Source: Larix kaempferi (Eukaryota; Streptophyta; Pinopsida; Pinales; Pinaceae). From it: 64,000 nucleotides of DNA. A program made the translations under genes and the position numbers. The notes under the pieces were generated by a model that saw only the letters and a list, made by a program, of their open reading frames with translations, had not been told where the DNA came from and did not search any database. Each line of letters begins with the position of its first letter. Within the stretch, counting starts at the first letter, position 1. This document shows, piece after piece, positions 1 to 11,886 of this stretch. The stretch is from NCBI GenBank assembly GCA_027924585.1, contig BSBM01000047.1:24558501-24622500 (forward strand), in the 5' to 3' direction.

Positions 1-3000
1 TAGGTTTTGAATTATTCCCATTCCAAATCCACTGAAATCTCAAGTACCCATGTCCTAGAAGTGAGTCAACTCACTTCTCCAAGGTGGTGCGACTTTACCC
101 AAGGAGGCCTAAAAGTGGGGTAAGTGGGGTCAAGACAAATCCGATGACATCCAAACTTTAGATTCGGGTAGGTTAGTCAAGTAGGAGTGTGGATCTATAA
201 TTTCACGGCAATCCGACGGCTAGATCTTACTAGATCTGAGTTTAAATATACCAAGTGGTCCAAAATGGGGATTAAATCCCTTGAAATGTGGAATAGGGCC
301 CACAAGGCATAAATCAGAAAAGTGACAATCTGGGGGTAGGTTATTTGATGTGTAGATTATGAATCAAGCGGGATCTCAACTACCCACCACCTAGATCTAG
401 GTCAACTCACCCTCACCAAGAAGTGCGCCCTTGCTTGGGAAAGCTAGTTTGGCATGGGAAGAGGGTCAAACGGAAGCCAATCCTCACCAAACTATAGATT
501 CGGGATGCCGTGGATGCTATAGAGGTGGGTTTTCAATATTATGCCCAACAACCCACTAGATCTAAGTAGATCTGAGAAAATGTAAAATGGGGGTTTTAAA
601 GTAATTAGGGTTTTATCAATTTATGAGCTATGTCAATGGATTGGATCAAGGTAAGAGAAACAAACCTGTGGATCTTACCTGGGTAACCTTGTAGATGCCT
701 TGATGATGATGATCTATGCAAACCCGATCAATTTGAGAAGCTTTGAGGTAGTTTTCTATGCAATCGATTTAGTACAAGAAGCCAATGCGCCCTCTCTCCT
801 GCACAACAAACGTCAACAATATCAGATTTGATGCAATCAAGAGATAAGACTAATGCCACAAGAGAAGTAACAGAAAGAAAGCATAGATCACAATGATGCT
901 AATGATAACCCCCTGATACAAGCGAATGCCAAGAAAGTCGATTTGAAGAAGCCTTGCAAAATCGCCCTTGTTGAAGTCGCCCTCCTGTAGACAAAACAAT
1001 GATTTCCAAAATAGATAGATCTTACCACAAATTCCAAATGCTAGGTTGCAATAGACTTTCCAATCACCATCTAAGAACACCAGATGCAAAGGAGACCACA
1101 AGAATTTCCACAAGAAAGTTTTTCTATACCAATAATCCAAGAGCCAAAGACCCCTTACAATGAGAAGCTCTCTCCTTTAAATAGGAAGGAGAGGCACCAA
1201 AACCCTAACCACTTTTTGAATGAGTGGCTAAGATTAAAAGATACAAATGTCTAATCAATGGTTGAGATGAGCTCAACAATAAATTACATGGATCACTAAT
1301 AAAATATTATGTGAGTGGATAAAATCGCCCTAAAAGAGGGGAATCCCACCAAATCATGATAACAAAATATAATAAGGGGCTTATGGTGGGTCCAAGGGGT
1401 AATTTTATCCCTCCTTGGTCAATCCCCATAGCACAATAATCAATAAATAATCATCAATGTACCAAATCGTGCCTCCATGGTCAAATCGTAGACCTCAAAA
1501 AGACCTCAGAAATCCTCAGAAAGTGCCATAAGTGATGGATGCGGGTCCCGATGAAGTTGAAACTGCTGGAGGAGGTGTGGAGGACCCCGATCTATCATCA
1601 CTGATCATCCCATGCCATAACCTTGCCTTAGTAGCCCAAATCGATTTCCTCAATAGCCATTTCTACCAATCCTGAAATGCCTCGGGAAGCATGAAACTGC
1701 CCCAAACTGCCTCCTGAAGTGCCTGCGCTGTCAAGGTGAGGGCACCAGTGTGTCCGGGAGGGGGGTAATATGGTAAAAACAAGTGGCTGGACCACCCCCT
1801 CCCAGCACAGCGTCCTAGGTCAACCAGATAAAAATCACATCTGCTCTGATAGGGCCTCCGACAGACCAAAACTGCACTGGGATATAGCCTACTGAGGCTC
1901 AATCATCACTGTAAGCGCCCGGAACTGAAAACAAACTGTCTCATTGGACTCAGAAGGTCCAAATCCATCCAATATGTGTACTCATACTCCATATGAGTCT
2001 CTGCATGATCAAAATGTATATCCAATATACCGGAACAGGGCCAATAATAATAGTCTGTAAATGATCAAATACTGCTGTAAACCAAGAATCATCATCATAA
2101 CCCTGTAGTTGCTGCATAGAATCATCATGTATGTATACATAGACCATATATCATCTATCCATGTCATCATAAGGTCCAACCATCTCATATCCTATGGTTG
2201 ACCTTGGTCAGACTAGGCCTAACCAAGTCAACATGACCCAATATAACTCAGACCATTATCATAAGCTGCTGCAAAGTGTCCAAGGTTAATGCATGCTCTA
2301 CAACTTATTCAAATAACAATTATAGCACAAAGTAATCATTACTGGCGATCTAAATCCAAATATATAATGTCATTAATTATTATTATTACTCAGACTAGAC
2401 TTCCAAGATCATACTCACTTCATTGCTGTGATCAATTTGCTAGTGAAGGGTGAAGGCTAAAATAACTGGCTAGGCTAAGGGATGACTTGACTGACTTAAC
2501 TTTGTGACACTTTGGCAAGGGAAAGGGAATACACACCATAGTATATACTGAATGAGCAATAACACAGGAAATGGCGGTGTCTCACAAATGGATGAGCTGT
2601 TCAAAGAGGGTTTATTCACCTTCACAGATGCGCACAATCCATAATACAAATAAGGCCAGCAATTGTTTAGATATAGCATTTAAGTTCCATTGCTTTTTGG
2701 GCCTGAAGTTTCCATAGCCTTGATCTATGTGTGTTTATAAACACATTTCATAGATTTACATTTATTTTAGGCTTTCTGCTGCAGGTGTGTTTTTAAGGCA
2801 CTTGTTTACCTGAGCACTTCTAGGTGTGTCATGGACAGCTTGTTTACCTAGGTATTTATTTTCCAAAAGATATAACATTTTATTTTCATAGCCATTTTCA
2901 TTTGGCATGCCTTTCATTCATGTGTGTTTAGAAACACATTGCATGAATGGGCTTTTCATACAAGATATAGCATTTCATTTTTCCCGATTTTGTATTCATG

Positions 3001-3784
3001 GCAGCACTAAAAGTTTCAGGTTTAGCCAACACAACTTTAGTGACTAGGGGGAATTCACAAGGAACTCCAACTCACCATAGGTAAGTTTTGTCACCAACTT
3101 AGAACCGAGACACAATAAACAGGGAAGCTCATCCAATACAGAGGCTACAGTGGGGAAAAGATCCTCCATGTCACTAGTCAAGTAGTAAGTCAGGGTGATA
3201 AACTAAAAGGTAGGCCATGGATGGATGAAGACAATGAATAATGGAGCCGACACTAGCAAGCCAAGGTATGGTTGAATGATCACCTCTATTCTCCATAAGG
3301 AGGGTAAAACCAATGAGTATGAATAGTGAACTTCTAAGTCTGAGTAGGGACAATATAATATATATATAATAAGATCAACCAGGTCCACATATCTATATGA
3401 TAGCCAGATCATGAAACTAAGTGCTAAGACATGCTATAAGAATAAATATAAAAGCAATATAACCATGACACAATGATATACCTGCTGAGTCATATACCTG
3501 AATGCTCATCAATCTGTACCATCATCTGTCCTCTGAAACTGCTGCTGTAACTCTGGGCACTACTAACTGCTCTGTACCAATGGTGTAATGGCTACATTGG
3601 TCATCTCTCTGAGTGTCCTGAGACTCAATCATGGCATGGGGAATACATACTACTGTCCACAATCTGATAGTGATCCAATCTAGATGCTCATCTCAGCATC
3701 TCAAATGTAGGGGAACTGGCTGAATAGTGTACTGGCATCAGAAAAATAATGTATGGTAGCCCGGCTACTATAAATGTGATAACA
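1..3784 (-). mobile_element. Family-1 long LTR (copy A), cut by the window edge
   Basis: On the minus strand this is the same ~4.4 kb LTR as the plus-strand copies at 13957-18390 and 21018-25486. It starts at 3784 with TGTTATCAC and runs off the left edge, so about 0.7 kb is missing. A TATA-like TATTTAAA is at 1176-1183. The minus-strand sequence just before the LTR start is a copia RNase H gene, which this LTR interrupts. Whether it is a solo LTR or the 5' LTR of a full element cannot be seen. Like copy C, it keeps the 84 bp block that copy B has lost. Confidence 0.88.
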
Positions 3785-4801
3785 AGTCCCTGATGAAATG
3801 AATCTAATCTCAATATGCTTTGATCTGTCATGAAATACTGAATTCTCAGAGAGCCCGATGCAACTCTGATTGTAACAATGAATAACTGTAGGTCTCAGCT
3901 CCTGACCAAATAAATCTACCATCAACTTGCGAAGCCACAAAGCTTCACAACTAACTTGACTGGCTGCCATGTACTCAGCCTCAACAGAACTCAAAGCAAC
4001 GAACTTTTGCTTCCGACTGAACCACGACACAACTGTCGAGCCCAAATTGAAGCAACAACCGGAAGTGCTCTTCCGGTCCAAAACACTACCTGGCCAATCT
4101 AAATCCATGAAACCAACCAAGCCCACTCCATCAGACCTCCTGTTGTCCAAACCATAATCTACTGTCCCTACAAGATATCCCAATATGTGTTTTGCGGTAG
4201 TCCAATGCACTCTCCTAGGCTCCACCATGAACTGATTGAGAGTGTTCACCGCAAAACTCAAATCTGGTATGGTGTTGACCAAATACATCAACGAACCGAT
4301 AAGCTGACGATACAAAGTAGGATCCACCAACTCTCCCTCAGAAGCATGAATCTTCTTCCAGTTGGTGGTCATGAGTGTGGACATGGGTCTGCACTCCTCC
4401 ATCTGAAATCTCTTCAGAATACCAACAGCATATTTTCCTTGCCCCGGGAAAACATGTCTATCCTCCTGCCAAATCTCCATCCCCAAATAGTAATGCATCA
4501 GCCCAAGGTCCGTCATCTCAAACTCCGAAGCAAGATCTTTCTTACATGCTTCAATCAGGTGCTCTGCTCCTGTAATGAACAAATCATCAACGTAAAGTAG
4601 AAGATTGAGCGGATCACCCCCAACCACAATGAAGTATAGGTTGGGATTAGCCTCACTCTTCTGAAACCCAATCGAAAGCAAATATGAATCTATCCTCGAG
4701 TACCAAGCCCGAGGGGCTTGCTTCAGACGATACAAGGCATTTTTTAGCCTACACACATGAGAATCTCTCCCATGAATCTCAATGCCCTGAGGTTGCTCCA
4801 A
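3785..4801 (-). pseudogene. Ty1-copia reverse transcriptase (second half) and RNase H, truncated
   Basis: Continues the copia polyprotein on the minus strand. Visible motifs are RLKQAPRAWY, the RT catalytic YVDD near 4583-4594, GFMDLDWPGSVLDRKSTSG at the start of RNase H, LSSVEAEYMA, and HDRSKHIEIR at the end. The last codons before 3785 look shifted by a one-base loss relative to the family. The frame then runs straight into the family-1 LTR, so the C-terminal tail and 3' copia LTR are absent. A TAA stop at 4802-4804 separates this part from the upstream RT half, in the same frame. It is a dead retroelement, and cDNA synthesis in virus-like particles would be its ancestral role. Confidence 0.93.
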
Positions 4802-5371
4802 TTATACCTCCTCCTGTAGAAAACCGTTCAGAAAAGCAATTTTCACATCCATCTGATGAATCCTCCAACCCATCTCTGCAACAATGGAGATCACTACTCT
4901 GATCGAAGAAAATCTAGCAACTGGTGCAAAGGTCTCATAGTAATCAACTCTCTCTACCTGTGAGTACCCTCGTGCCACAAATCGAGCTTTGTACTTCTCG
5001 ATGCTGCCATCTGCAGCATGCTTGATTTTATAGAGCCACTTGGAAGTCACCACTGACTTCCCCTCTGGTCTTAGAACAATCTCCCACGCACCATTCTTCA
5101 TGATGGAATTGTACTCTTCCATCATGGCATCTCTCCAAACCTGGTGTGGGCTAGCCTCCTCAAAAGTAGTAGGCTCAGACTCACTCAAGCTAGACACCAT
5201 CGCCATATAGCTAGAGAATCTCTCTAGTGCCTTGCTCTCTCTGACCTCCCTCCTGGGTGGCCCCATAGAATCTTCAGCTTCCTTCTCAAGCTCCTTAAGC
5301 CAACTTGGCTTATGTTTCTTGGAAGTAGCTTCCTGTGGTAGGCCCTCCTCCTAAACCTCCTGATCTGACAA
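4802..5371 (-). pseudogene. Ty1-copia reverse transcriptase, N-terminal half
   Basis: The minus-strand frame 5266-4802 carries the copia RT start: WRDAMMEEYNSI, NGAWEIV, SKWLYKIKHAADGSIEKYK, ARFVARGYSQ, YETFAPVARFSSIR, and HQMDVKIAFLNGFL. The last contains the first catalytic Asp, in the VKIAFLNG motif. The frame ends in TAA where the family reads directly on, and it resumes in phase at 4801. Upstream, 5267-5371 is a degraded lysine/glutamate-rich linker with stops. Order and content match the integrase-RT-RNase H arrangement of Ty1-copia. Confidence 0.93.
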
Positions 5372-5572
5372 CTATCTCCCTGAAGAAGTACCTAAGACCT
5401 GAGATCTTATACCTGGTGATCCTAAACCTGTACCACCTGAATTACATGAAGGTGAAACCTGTGAACCTGTGACTTGTGAACCTGTCCCTGTACTAGAAGT
5501 CCCTGTAGACTGAGTACCTGAAACTGATGAACCTGTAACCTGTGACCCCATGCCCTGACTCACTGAACTCTG
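5372..5572 (-). pseudogene. Low-complexity Ser/Thr/Gly linker of the copia polyprotein
   Basis: A minus-strand open frame made of short repeats of the type GSQVTGS and GTSSTGT, between integrase and RT. At DNA level it is a degenerate array built on CCTGTGAA/CCTGTAAC-like units. Copia polyproteins commonly have a variable linker here, but this one is unusually repetitive. No catalytic residues. Stops bracket it on both sides. Confidence 0.6.
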
Positions 5573-6640
5573 TCATGTTGTCACTTGTGGAGTCGCAACC
5601 TGCTGCTCCACCATCTCCGAATCATAAGACTTCCTGAAGGCTTTCTCTTCAAATCTCACCTCCCTTCTCACCACATCTTTCTTTTGTGCAAGAAGGTATA
5701 AGCGAAAAGCCTTCGAAATCTCATCATAACCAACAAAGATGCCTTTCTCTGTCGTCGGCTCTAACTTTGTCCTCTTCTCAAAAGGGACATGAGAATATGT
5801 AAGGCATCCAAATATGCGGAAGTGACCTATCTCAGGTCTCTTCCCTATGAACATCTCCTCAGGAGTTTTACACCCCAATGCACGGTGTGGACTCATGTTC
5901 TGCACATAAACAACAGTACTATAGGCCTCTTCCCATAGAAAGAAAGGAAGACTCTGATCATGCAGCATGGCTCTAGATGCTCCCACTATAGCTCTGTTCT
6001 TCCTTTCGGCAACTCCATTCTGCTGTGGAGTATATGGAACTGTCAACTGCCTCATGATGCCCTCATGTCTACAAAACTCATCAAACTCCTTGGAGGCATA
6101 CTCACCCCCATTGTCTAACCTGAGTGCCCGGATCTTCCTCCCTGTTTGGTTCTCCACAAGAGCTTTGAACTCTTGGAACCTCTTCAAGACCTCCTGAGAC
6201 TGTTTGCTTCTCAGAAAATAGATCCAGGTCTTCCTAGAGTGGTCATCAATGAAACTGATATAATACTCAAATCCTGTCAATGAAGCAGAAGACATAGGTC
6301 CACATAAATCGGAATGAATCAAGTCCAGTACTCCACCTGATCTACTGTCACTGCTCGGAAAAGCAGTCTTGGTGTGCTTTCCTAATGCGGACCTCTGCAC
6401 ACACCACCCTGCTCTGTGTTGAACTGCGGTAAACCTGTAGACATCTCCCTCAGCAATCTCAAAGATGAATGATGAAGGTGGCCCATCCTCCTATGCCACA
6501 ACTCACACATCTCACTGCTACTGCTAGTATGGGCCAATGCATGATGAGGCTGGAAGAGAAGCTTGTACAGTTTCCCACATCTAACTCCAATGGCATATGA
6601 AGTAGATGATCCTGTTGTTCTGGGAAAAATATACACTTTC
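5573..6640 (-). pseudogene. Ty1-copia GAG-pre-integrase and integrase core
   Basis: The minus-strand frame upstream of the RT holds the GAG-pre-integrase segment (CELWHRRMGHLHHSSLRLL, about 6520-6450). After a frame change comes the integrase core at 6400-5573. The catalytic triad is visible as HSDLCGP, LDNGGEY and the Glu of NGVAERKNR. Downstream motifs such as EEAYSTVVYVQNMSPHRALG and GIFVGYDEISKAFRLY belong to the integrase C-terminal part. The frame is interrupted near 6400, so the element is inactive. It once would have inserted cDNA into the genome. Confidence 0.94.
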
Positions 6641-6644
6641 CCAT

Positions 6645-7323
6645 CTAGGACACATACTCCAAACCCTTGTCCTCAATAGTGGAAACTGAAACAAGGTTCT
6701 TCTTCAACCCGAGGACATACAAGACATCCCTCAATGTCATGGACTGCATAGACTCCCTCTGAAAGGTAAAAGTCCCTCGCCCAACTGCTCTCACAATCGT
6801 GTCATCACCCAACACTACCTCTAGATACAAGCTTGTCTCAGTCATCTCGATGAACACATCTCAAACACCTGTCGTATGGCTCAAAGCCCCACTATCAATG
6901 TACCAAGTGGAAGTAGTGGTGGAAGCACTCAAAGAATGACTAACCAATAAAGAACACTGAACCTGATCCTCCATATCACTGCTGGTGATAGATGTCCTCT
7001 CTGTACACCCAGCATAGAGAGAAAACTCTCCCTCAAAACGTGAAGCAAAATCATCCATATATGTTGTAGCTGTCGTTTGTTGTCCTTCTTCTTGTTTGGA
7101 CATTGTCCAGCATAGTGTCCAAACTTCTGGCAAGCAAAGCATTCAACTTTGCTCGAGTCTTTCTTTTGCTCACCAGTGTGTTGTTTTGCCCCACCCTTAG
7201 CCTACCCTTCTTGAACTTCTTCTTCTTACCTTTAGCTACCAATGCTACATTGTCCTCATCTTCCTTGTTATGTGACGAACTGCCCTGTATATATCCTCTC
7301 CGAGTCTCCTCTTGTATGAAGCC
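6645..7323 (-). pseudogene. Ty1-copia gag zinc knuckle and protease
   Basis: On the minus strand a perfect CX2CX4HX4C zinc knuckle (CFACQKFGHYAGQC) lies near 7150-7105, followed in another frame by the copia protease signature WYIDSGALSHTTG near 6900. An in-frame TGA at 6861-6863 and further frame changes break the protein. The sequence VLGDDTIVRAVGRGTF and LRDVLYVLGLKKNLVSVS (6820-6690) are typical of the protease to pre-integrase region. At 7323 the gag frame is cut by the family-2 LTR, so the N-terminal gag is missing here. Confidence 0.9.
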
Positions 7324-10300
7324 TGTTATCACACAAACTCTAGCTGCTTGGTGCATGTATCCCAATAGGGACGGTAGAGGAGCACGGCTAGGCCAGTGTA
7401 ACCAACAACAGCCAAGTCCTCTGTCCAGGGGACAGAAGTCACACCGGACGAGGCTGTAGTCACTTTAGACAAGGCACTTGGCCTAGTCAAGGGGGAGACC
7501 CTCTCAACCAATGAAGGTTGAAACTCAACAATCAAACACCCTAAACCCAAAAAAGATGATCAAAGCAATAAATAAAATGGATGACTGAAGGTGAGAGTTC
7601 TTCTAGCCTTAGTGAAATCAACATTCTGGATGAAAAGATATACTAAGTGAAACAAGCTCAGATCTGATTACACATGTGAATGATGAATGAAACGAAGAAT
7701 TAGAAGGCTGGAAATTAAATCAGCAAACAGAAAAATACAAGAAGTGTGGGTAAGGACCCTGCCTATGGAGAATGAAGCTCTCGGTGGTTTATCAATACAT
7801 GGCAGAGATGGATAAGCGAATTAAACACACATTCCAGCAGCTATATCTTAATTAAATGGCTGATTTAAGACACAAAAAATAGATCAGCAAGCAAATGAAA
7901 TGAACAGCCCTAGGGGGATGAGCTAAACAGTAAAAATGTGGACCTAGGGCAATAAAAAAAAAGCGTTTCTAAGCATTTCCAGCTGCTGAAACTTGGTACT
8001 CAAAAGGTAAAATGATGTTACAGAGCAGATTAGAGAGTACCCACAACCCCAAAATACACCCAACAGACAGAAACAGAAAAACGCCCTAGAGGGGCGTTTT
8101 TGACCAAGTGACCAGCGCCTAAAATATGGGTAAATGGAGTTGGAATCTAACCAAACTTGGGATATAAGCTTTTGAGGGCAAATAATAAGCGGGTTTTAAA
8201 GAACTAAAGATTTTAACGGTTGGAAAATGAAATATTAATTTTTTTGGTTTTTTATGTGAGTTTTTCTCTTAGCAAACACACCAGAAATCTAACTAGAGAA
8301 TTGAGCATGAGAGGAATACCTGAAACAAAGGCGAATGGATGAATAATTGTGTGAAGACCACTTGTCGAATCCAAATGATGAGCAACCAGCACTTTTCCTA
8401 GGCGTTTGAGTCAGCCGGAGAGCCAGTGCACCCTAGCTACCTACCACAAGAGATGAAAGATTAGAAATCTGCAGCAAATAAGTAGTTAACACAGCAAATT
8501 GAAAGACAAATGATTAGAAATTGAATAACAAAACAGTAGATTCAACTCCCTCTTTGAGATCCTTGAGGAAAAACCCAAGTGTGGAGTTCCCACTCCAAGA
8601 AGTGCGCCCCTCCTCAAGTGGACTTCCAACCTGCAAATCGATTCAGCTATAGAAGATGGATAACAACACTAAAATGCTCATCAATACATCAGCAAATGGC
8701 ATCAATCATCACAACATTCATCCAAGCAAAATGTCTCAAGAGCTCTCAAGAATCTCTTCTCTATTTTAGTCTAAGTGTTTAGAAAAAATGCCAAGAGCCG
8801 CAAAATGAGGTGAGTCTGTTCTCTTATAGAGATGGCTCACTCTCAACTAGGTTCCCCCCCAAAATGGAGGGTTGAGATCATCTCCCCATCCACAAAATCG
8901 AATGGTGGAGATTGATCTCTAGAGGGGGGTGCGAATTGCCCCAAGGAGAGCGCACTAGTGGATGGGAGAGGGACCATGTGGGGTCCATACAAAATATGCA
9001 GTGGTGTTGGGGGTGTCTATAGTATGTTTTATCCCCCCAACATAATACATCAAGGCTCAATACATGAAACATACACCAAGTCGAATTCCCCTAGTGGAGA
9101 AAAACACCCCCCTATGGGAAAACTCGTCCTCCATGGTGAGCTGGGCAAGTGAGGGCCCCACAAACATGAAATACAATGTCAAAACATACCAAAATTACCT
9201 TATGAATTACCTTTACCATTGCTAGCCATTGATTTTTCCATTTCTCTATAGTTGCCTTAGTCCAAATTCTGATTTCCATGTATTTTCTGCTAGTTTATAT
9301 GGCTGAAGATGAAAATTGGGCTTTTGACCCACTTTTATTGCCCGGATTGTCGAACCGTCTGCTGTAATGTGATCGTGGACACCAAAAGTAGTAGGGATGA
9401 CCACTTGAACGACCCCGATCCATCACTTTGGCAATATTTGCCCCAAATCCATGATTTTTAATTAAAACAAGTCAAAGTTGACCGATAATAATTAAAAATC
9501 TCTCAAATGGCTCAATGTTTTGCAATTCTGTCAGTTGCATGCTCATATGGAACCCCTGTAGATAATAAATGATCGAAATCGAAATTCCGATCGCAAGATT
9601 TTTTCGGGCCCAATTTTGGCCTAGTCAACCCAGTTTGAGCAAGTCAAATTTGGTCAACTATAGTGCTAGCTGAAACCGGTATGCAAGCATGAAGTGACAA
9701 GGCTCAATTAAACAAGTTAGTACATTACTAAGAAATAAATGATATCATGGTGATCAAAAATACATTAAATCCCGAAGCAGTACAAGGCCCTGGTGAAGTG
9801 GGCCCACCACCTCCAAAAGACTAGGATGATATACACCTCCATAGAATTGACCACCTTGCTAACTCTAGGTGATGTGGACAACATGGTAAAAGATATGGGA
9901 AGATGAGGATAAGGATCATGTGACCACTAAGACAACTCAGGAAAGCGGGGTCCACTGAGGTAAGTATGCCATGACAAAACACGGGGAAGGGCGGTGCCTC
10001 ACAAATGGGTATAGTGCAGGGAAACCACCACTAGTCATCTAACAAGTATCCCACAACTCACATCCATATCCGAAGACTCCGTGAGGTTCTTTTCTAGAGC
10101 CGCCAAACTAGATGTCTGGCAAACCGTAACTTGAGACTCTAGGGGCAATCTTGAGCTTGTCCCTTGCTCCTTCTCACCTCCTTGTCCCGCAGGACTAGGT
10201 GAGGAATAACCACTACAAATGCTGGCATGTATAGCTGACCAGAATCCATGTGTGTTCATAAACACATTGCATGTATTTTACAATGAGTTTCATACCTAGC

Positions 10301-11297
10301 CCTTTTTTGGCTAGACTTTGCAATTTACAATACAATGGCCTTTTTAGCCTGATTTTCATTTCATTTCTTCAAGTCTTCATTTCTTCATTTCCTCATGGCC
10401 CTCTTGGGCTACATACATATCTCAAAATATATAAACATGGCGCTCATACTGCAAAGGTAATGGGGGTGGGTAATACAAGCTTCGACGACAAGTGGGGAGC
10501 ACCCGGTGAGGCTACACAATCCTAACTACATTGCAACATTGGGGGCAACCGACAGGAGCAAATCCTAGGTCTAACCACGTATCTCACACACTAAAGAGCC
10601 GAAGCACAATAAACAGGGAGTCATGGCAAACTCAGAGATCAGTGGGGAAAGGGGGTCCTCGTGATCACAAATCAGAATCCAAGTCGGGGAAGAAGTGTCA
10701 TGGATAAGTCGGATGAGTGGAGAAAGTGAAGATGGTGCTAAAGTCAGCTATCGAGGGGCTAAGTGATCAAGTCTAAGCCAAGTATACAGGACATGACTCA
10801 GCGTGCATATACATAAGTCTAACTAGAGGGGTGGACTGACATCACCAAAGGCCCAAACACATCATATCATAAGCAGATCACCAAATACATCATCTCATGC
10901 AAAGTTAGTGTACTAGCAAGTGTAAAAGAGTCTAATCTACAACATGAGCAATAATCAATATATGCAATACCTGCTGCTACTGAACCTGTATCTAAGCTGG
11001 ATCTCTGCTGAATCCGGGCATACAATAAACCAGCACTGTACTGTGACAATCTCTATCAGAATATGACTAGGCACTATCTCAAATGGGCTTGTGTCAAATC
11101 CTGGCAAGGAAAGGTAACCCTGTGGTAGATGGTAAGTCCAACTACCTGTCCCCTCTGATGTATCTGCTAGGGGCAGTCTGAACAAAAATGCCTCCTCTGA
11201 AGGCAGCTGATCTCCTGATCTGGAAAAAAGTACTGTGCGGTCCTCGGCCACACAGTCTGCAGTGTGGAAGCTGCTCCCGACATAAAATGTGATAACA
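7324..11297 (-). mobile_element. Family-2 long LTR (copy D), 3' LTR of a Ty3-like element
   Basis: A 3974 bp LTR in minus orientation, TGTTATCAC (at 11297) to GATAACA (ending at 7324). It is the same family as the solo LTR at 30703-34637. A TATA-like CTCTTATAG is at 8821-8829 (plus-strand reading; CTATAAGAG on the minus). On its upstream side lies an internal region with a retropepsin frame, so it is read as a 3' LTR. It interrupts a copia gag; the 5 bp beside it on the left is AAGCC (7319-7323), but the partner duplication lies outside the preserved sequence. No gene is seen inside; the small open frames there are not supported. Confidence 0.87.
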
Positions 11298-11886
11298 TCT
11301 GGCTCCGTCTGGGATAAGTGCTCTAAGGGAGAGAGTGCTTGAGAACCACAGAGTCTCTGGTCCGTAGCACCCCCCCTCATCATCATCAACGTACATGCAC
11401 CAGCATGCTCTTTGCATCATCATCAATATGTACCTAGTCCTGTAAAATGCAGACACTATACCAATCTCTGCAGACCACACATCAAGCTGCACAATATACA
11501 TGTATAACAATCCAAATAACTAAACAAAATGACAATGCTGAAAATAAATGATATATCAAATAAATTAACTCTACATCATTTAGTTTTATTAGGCCGACAT
11601 AAGAGGTGTAAAGAAAAAGAAACTGAATGGAAACTATGGTACAAAAAAGAATAGGCACCAAAATGTGAAAAGAAAAGCAGAAAGCGCGAGGTAAACTCAA
11701 GGTGAAAACAAGACAAAAAGGTCAACCGGTAGTTAATCAAAGATAAGGTCAATCCAAGGCGAGGGATAACCGGCTGCTGCTCTCGAGAGCTTATTAGCCG
11801 CAAAAAGGGTAGGGGAGGCCTAAGGCTGGATCAAGGAATATCTCCCTGGGTGAACCCGGGGACATACTCCTGGAGCAAATGACCAC
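11298..11886 (-). other. 3' internal region of the family-2 element, non-coding
   Basis: Lies between the protease-bearing frame and the 3' LTR of the minus-strand element. The ~80 bp next to the LTR match the end of the internal region of the family-1 element (20940-21017); both end in GGAGCCAGA directly before TGTTATC. No coding sequence recognised. No polypurine run touches the LTR. Confidence 0.65.

Noticed and set aside
850-1140. A 96-codon open frame found in all three family-1 LTRs (also 16478-16768 and 23599-23889).
   Set aside because: It starts at TTG, not ATG, lies just after the LTR promoter, and is shared only because the LTRs are near-identical; the diverged family-3 LTR does not keep it open.
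1195-1215. AAACCCTAA-like sequence as telomeric repeat.
   Set aside because: A single occurrence inside an LTR, not a tandem array.
3969-4600. Plus-strand frames opposite the copia RT.
   Set aside because: Antisense shadows of the minus-strand pol sequence.
10955-11510. Overlapping minus-strand frames of 122-144 codons at the edge of the family-2 LTR.
   Set aside because: They cross the LTR boundary, have no known domain and are not kept open in the solo LTR copy.
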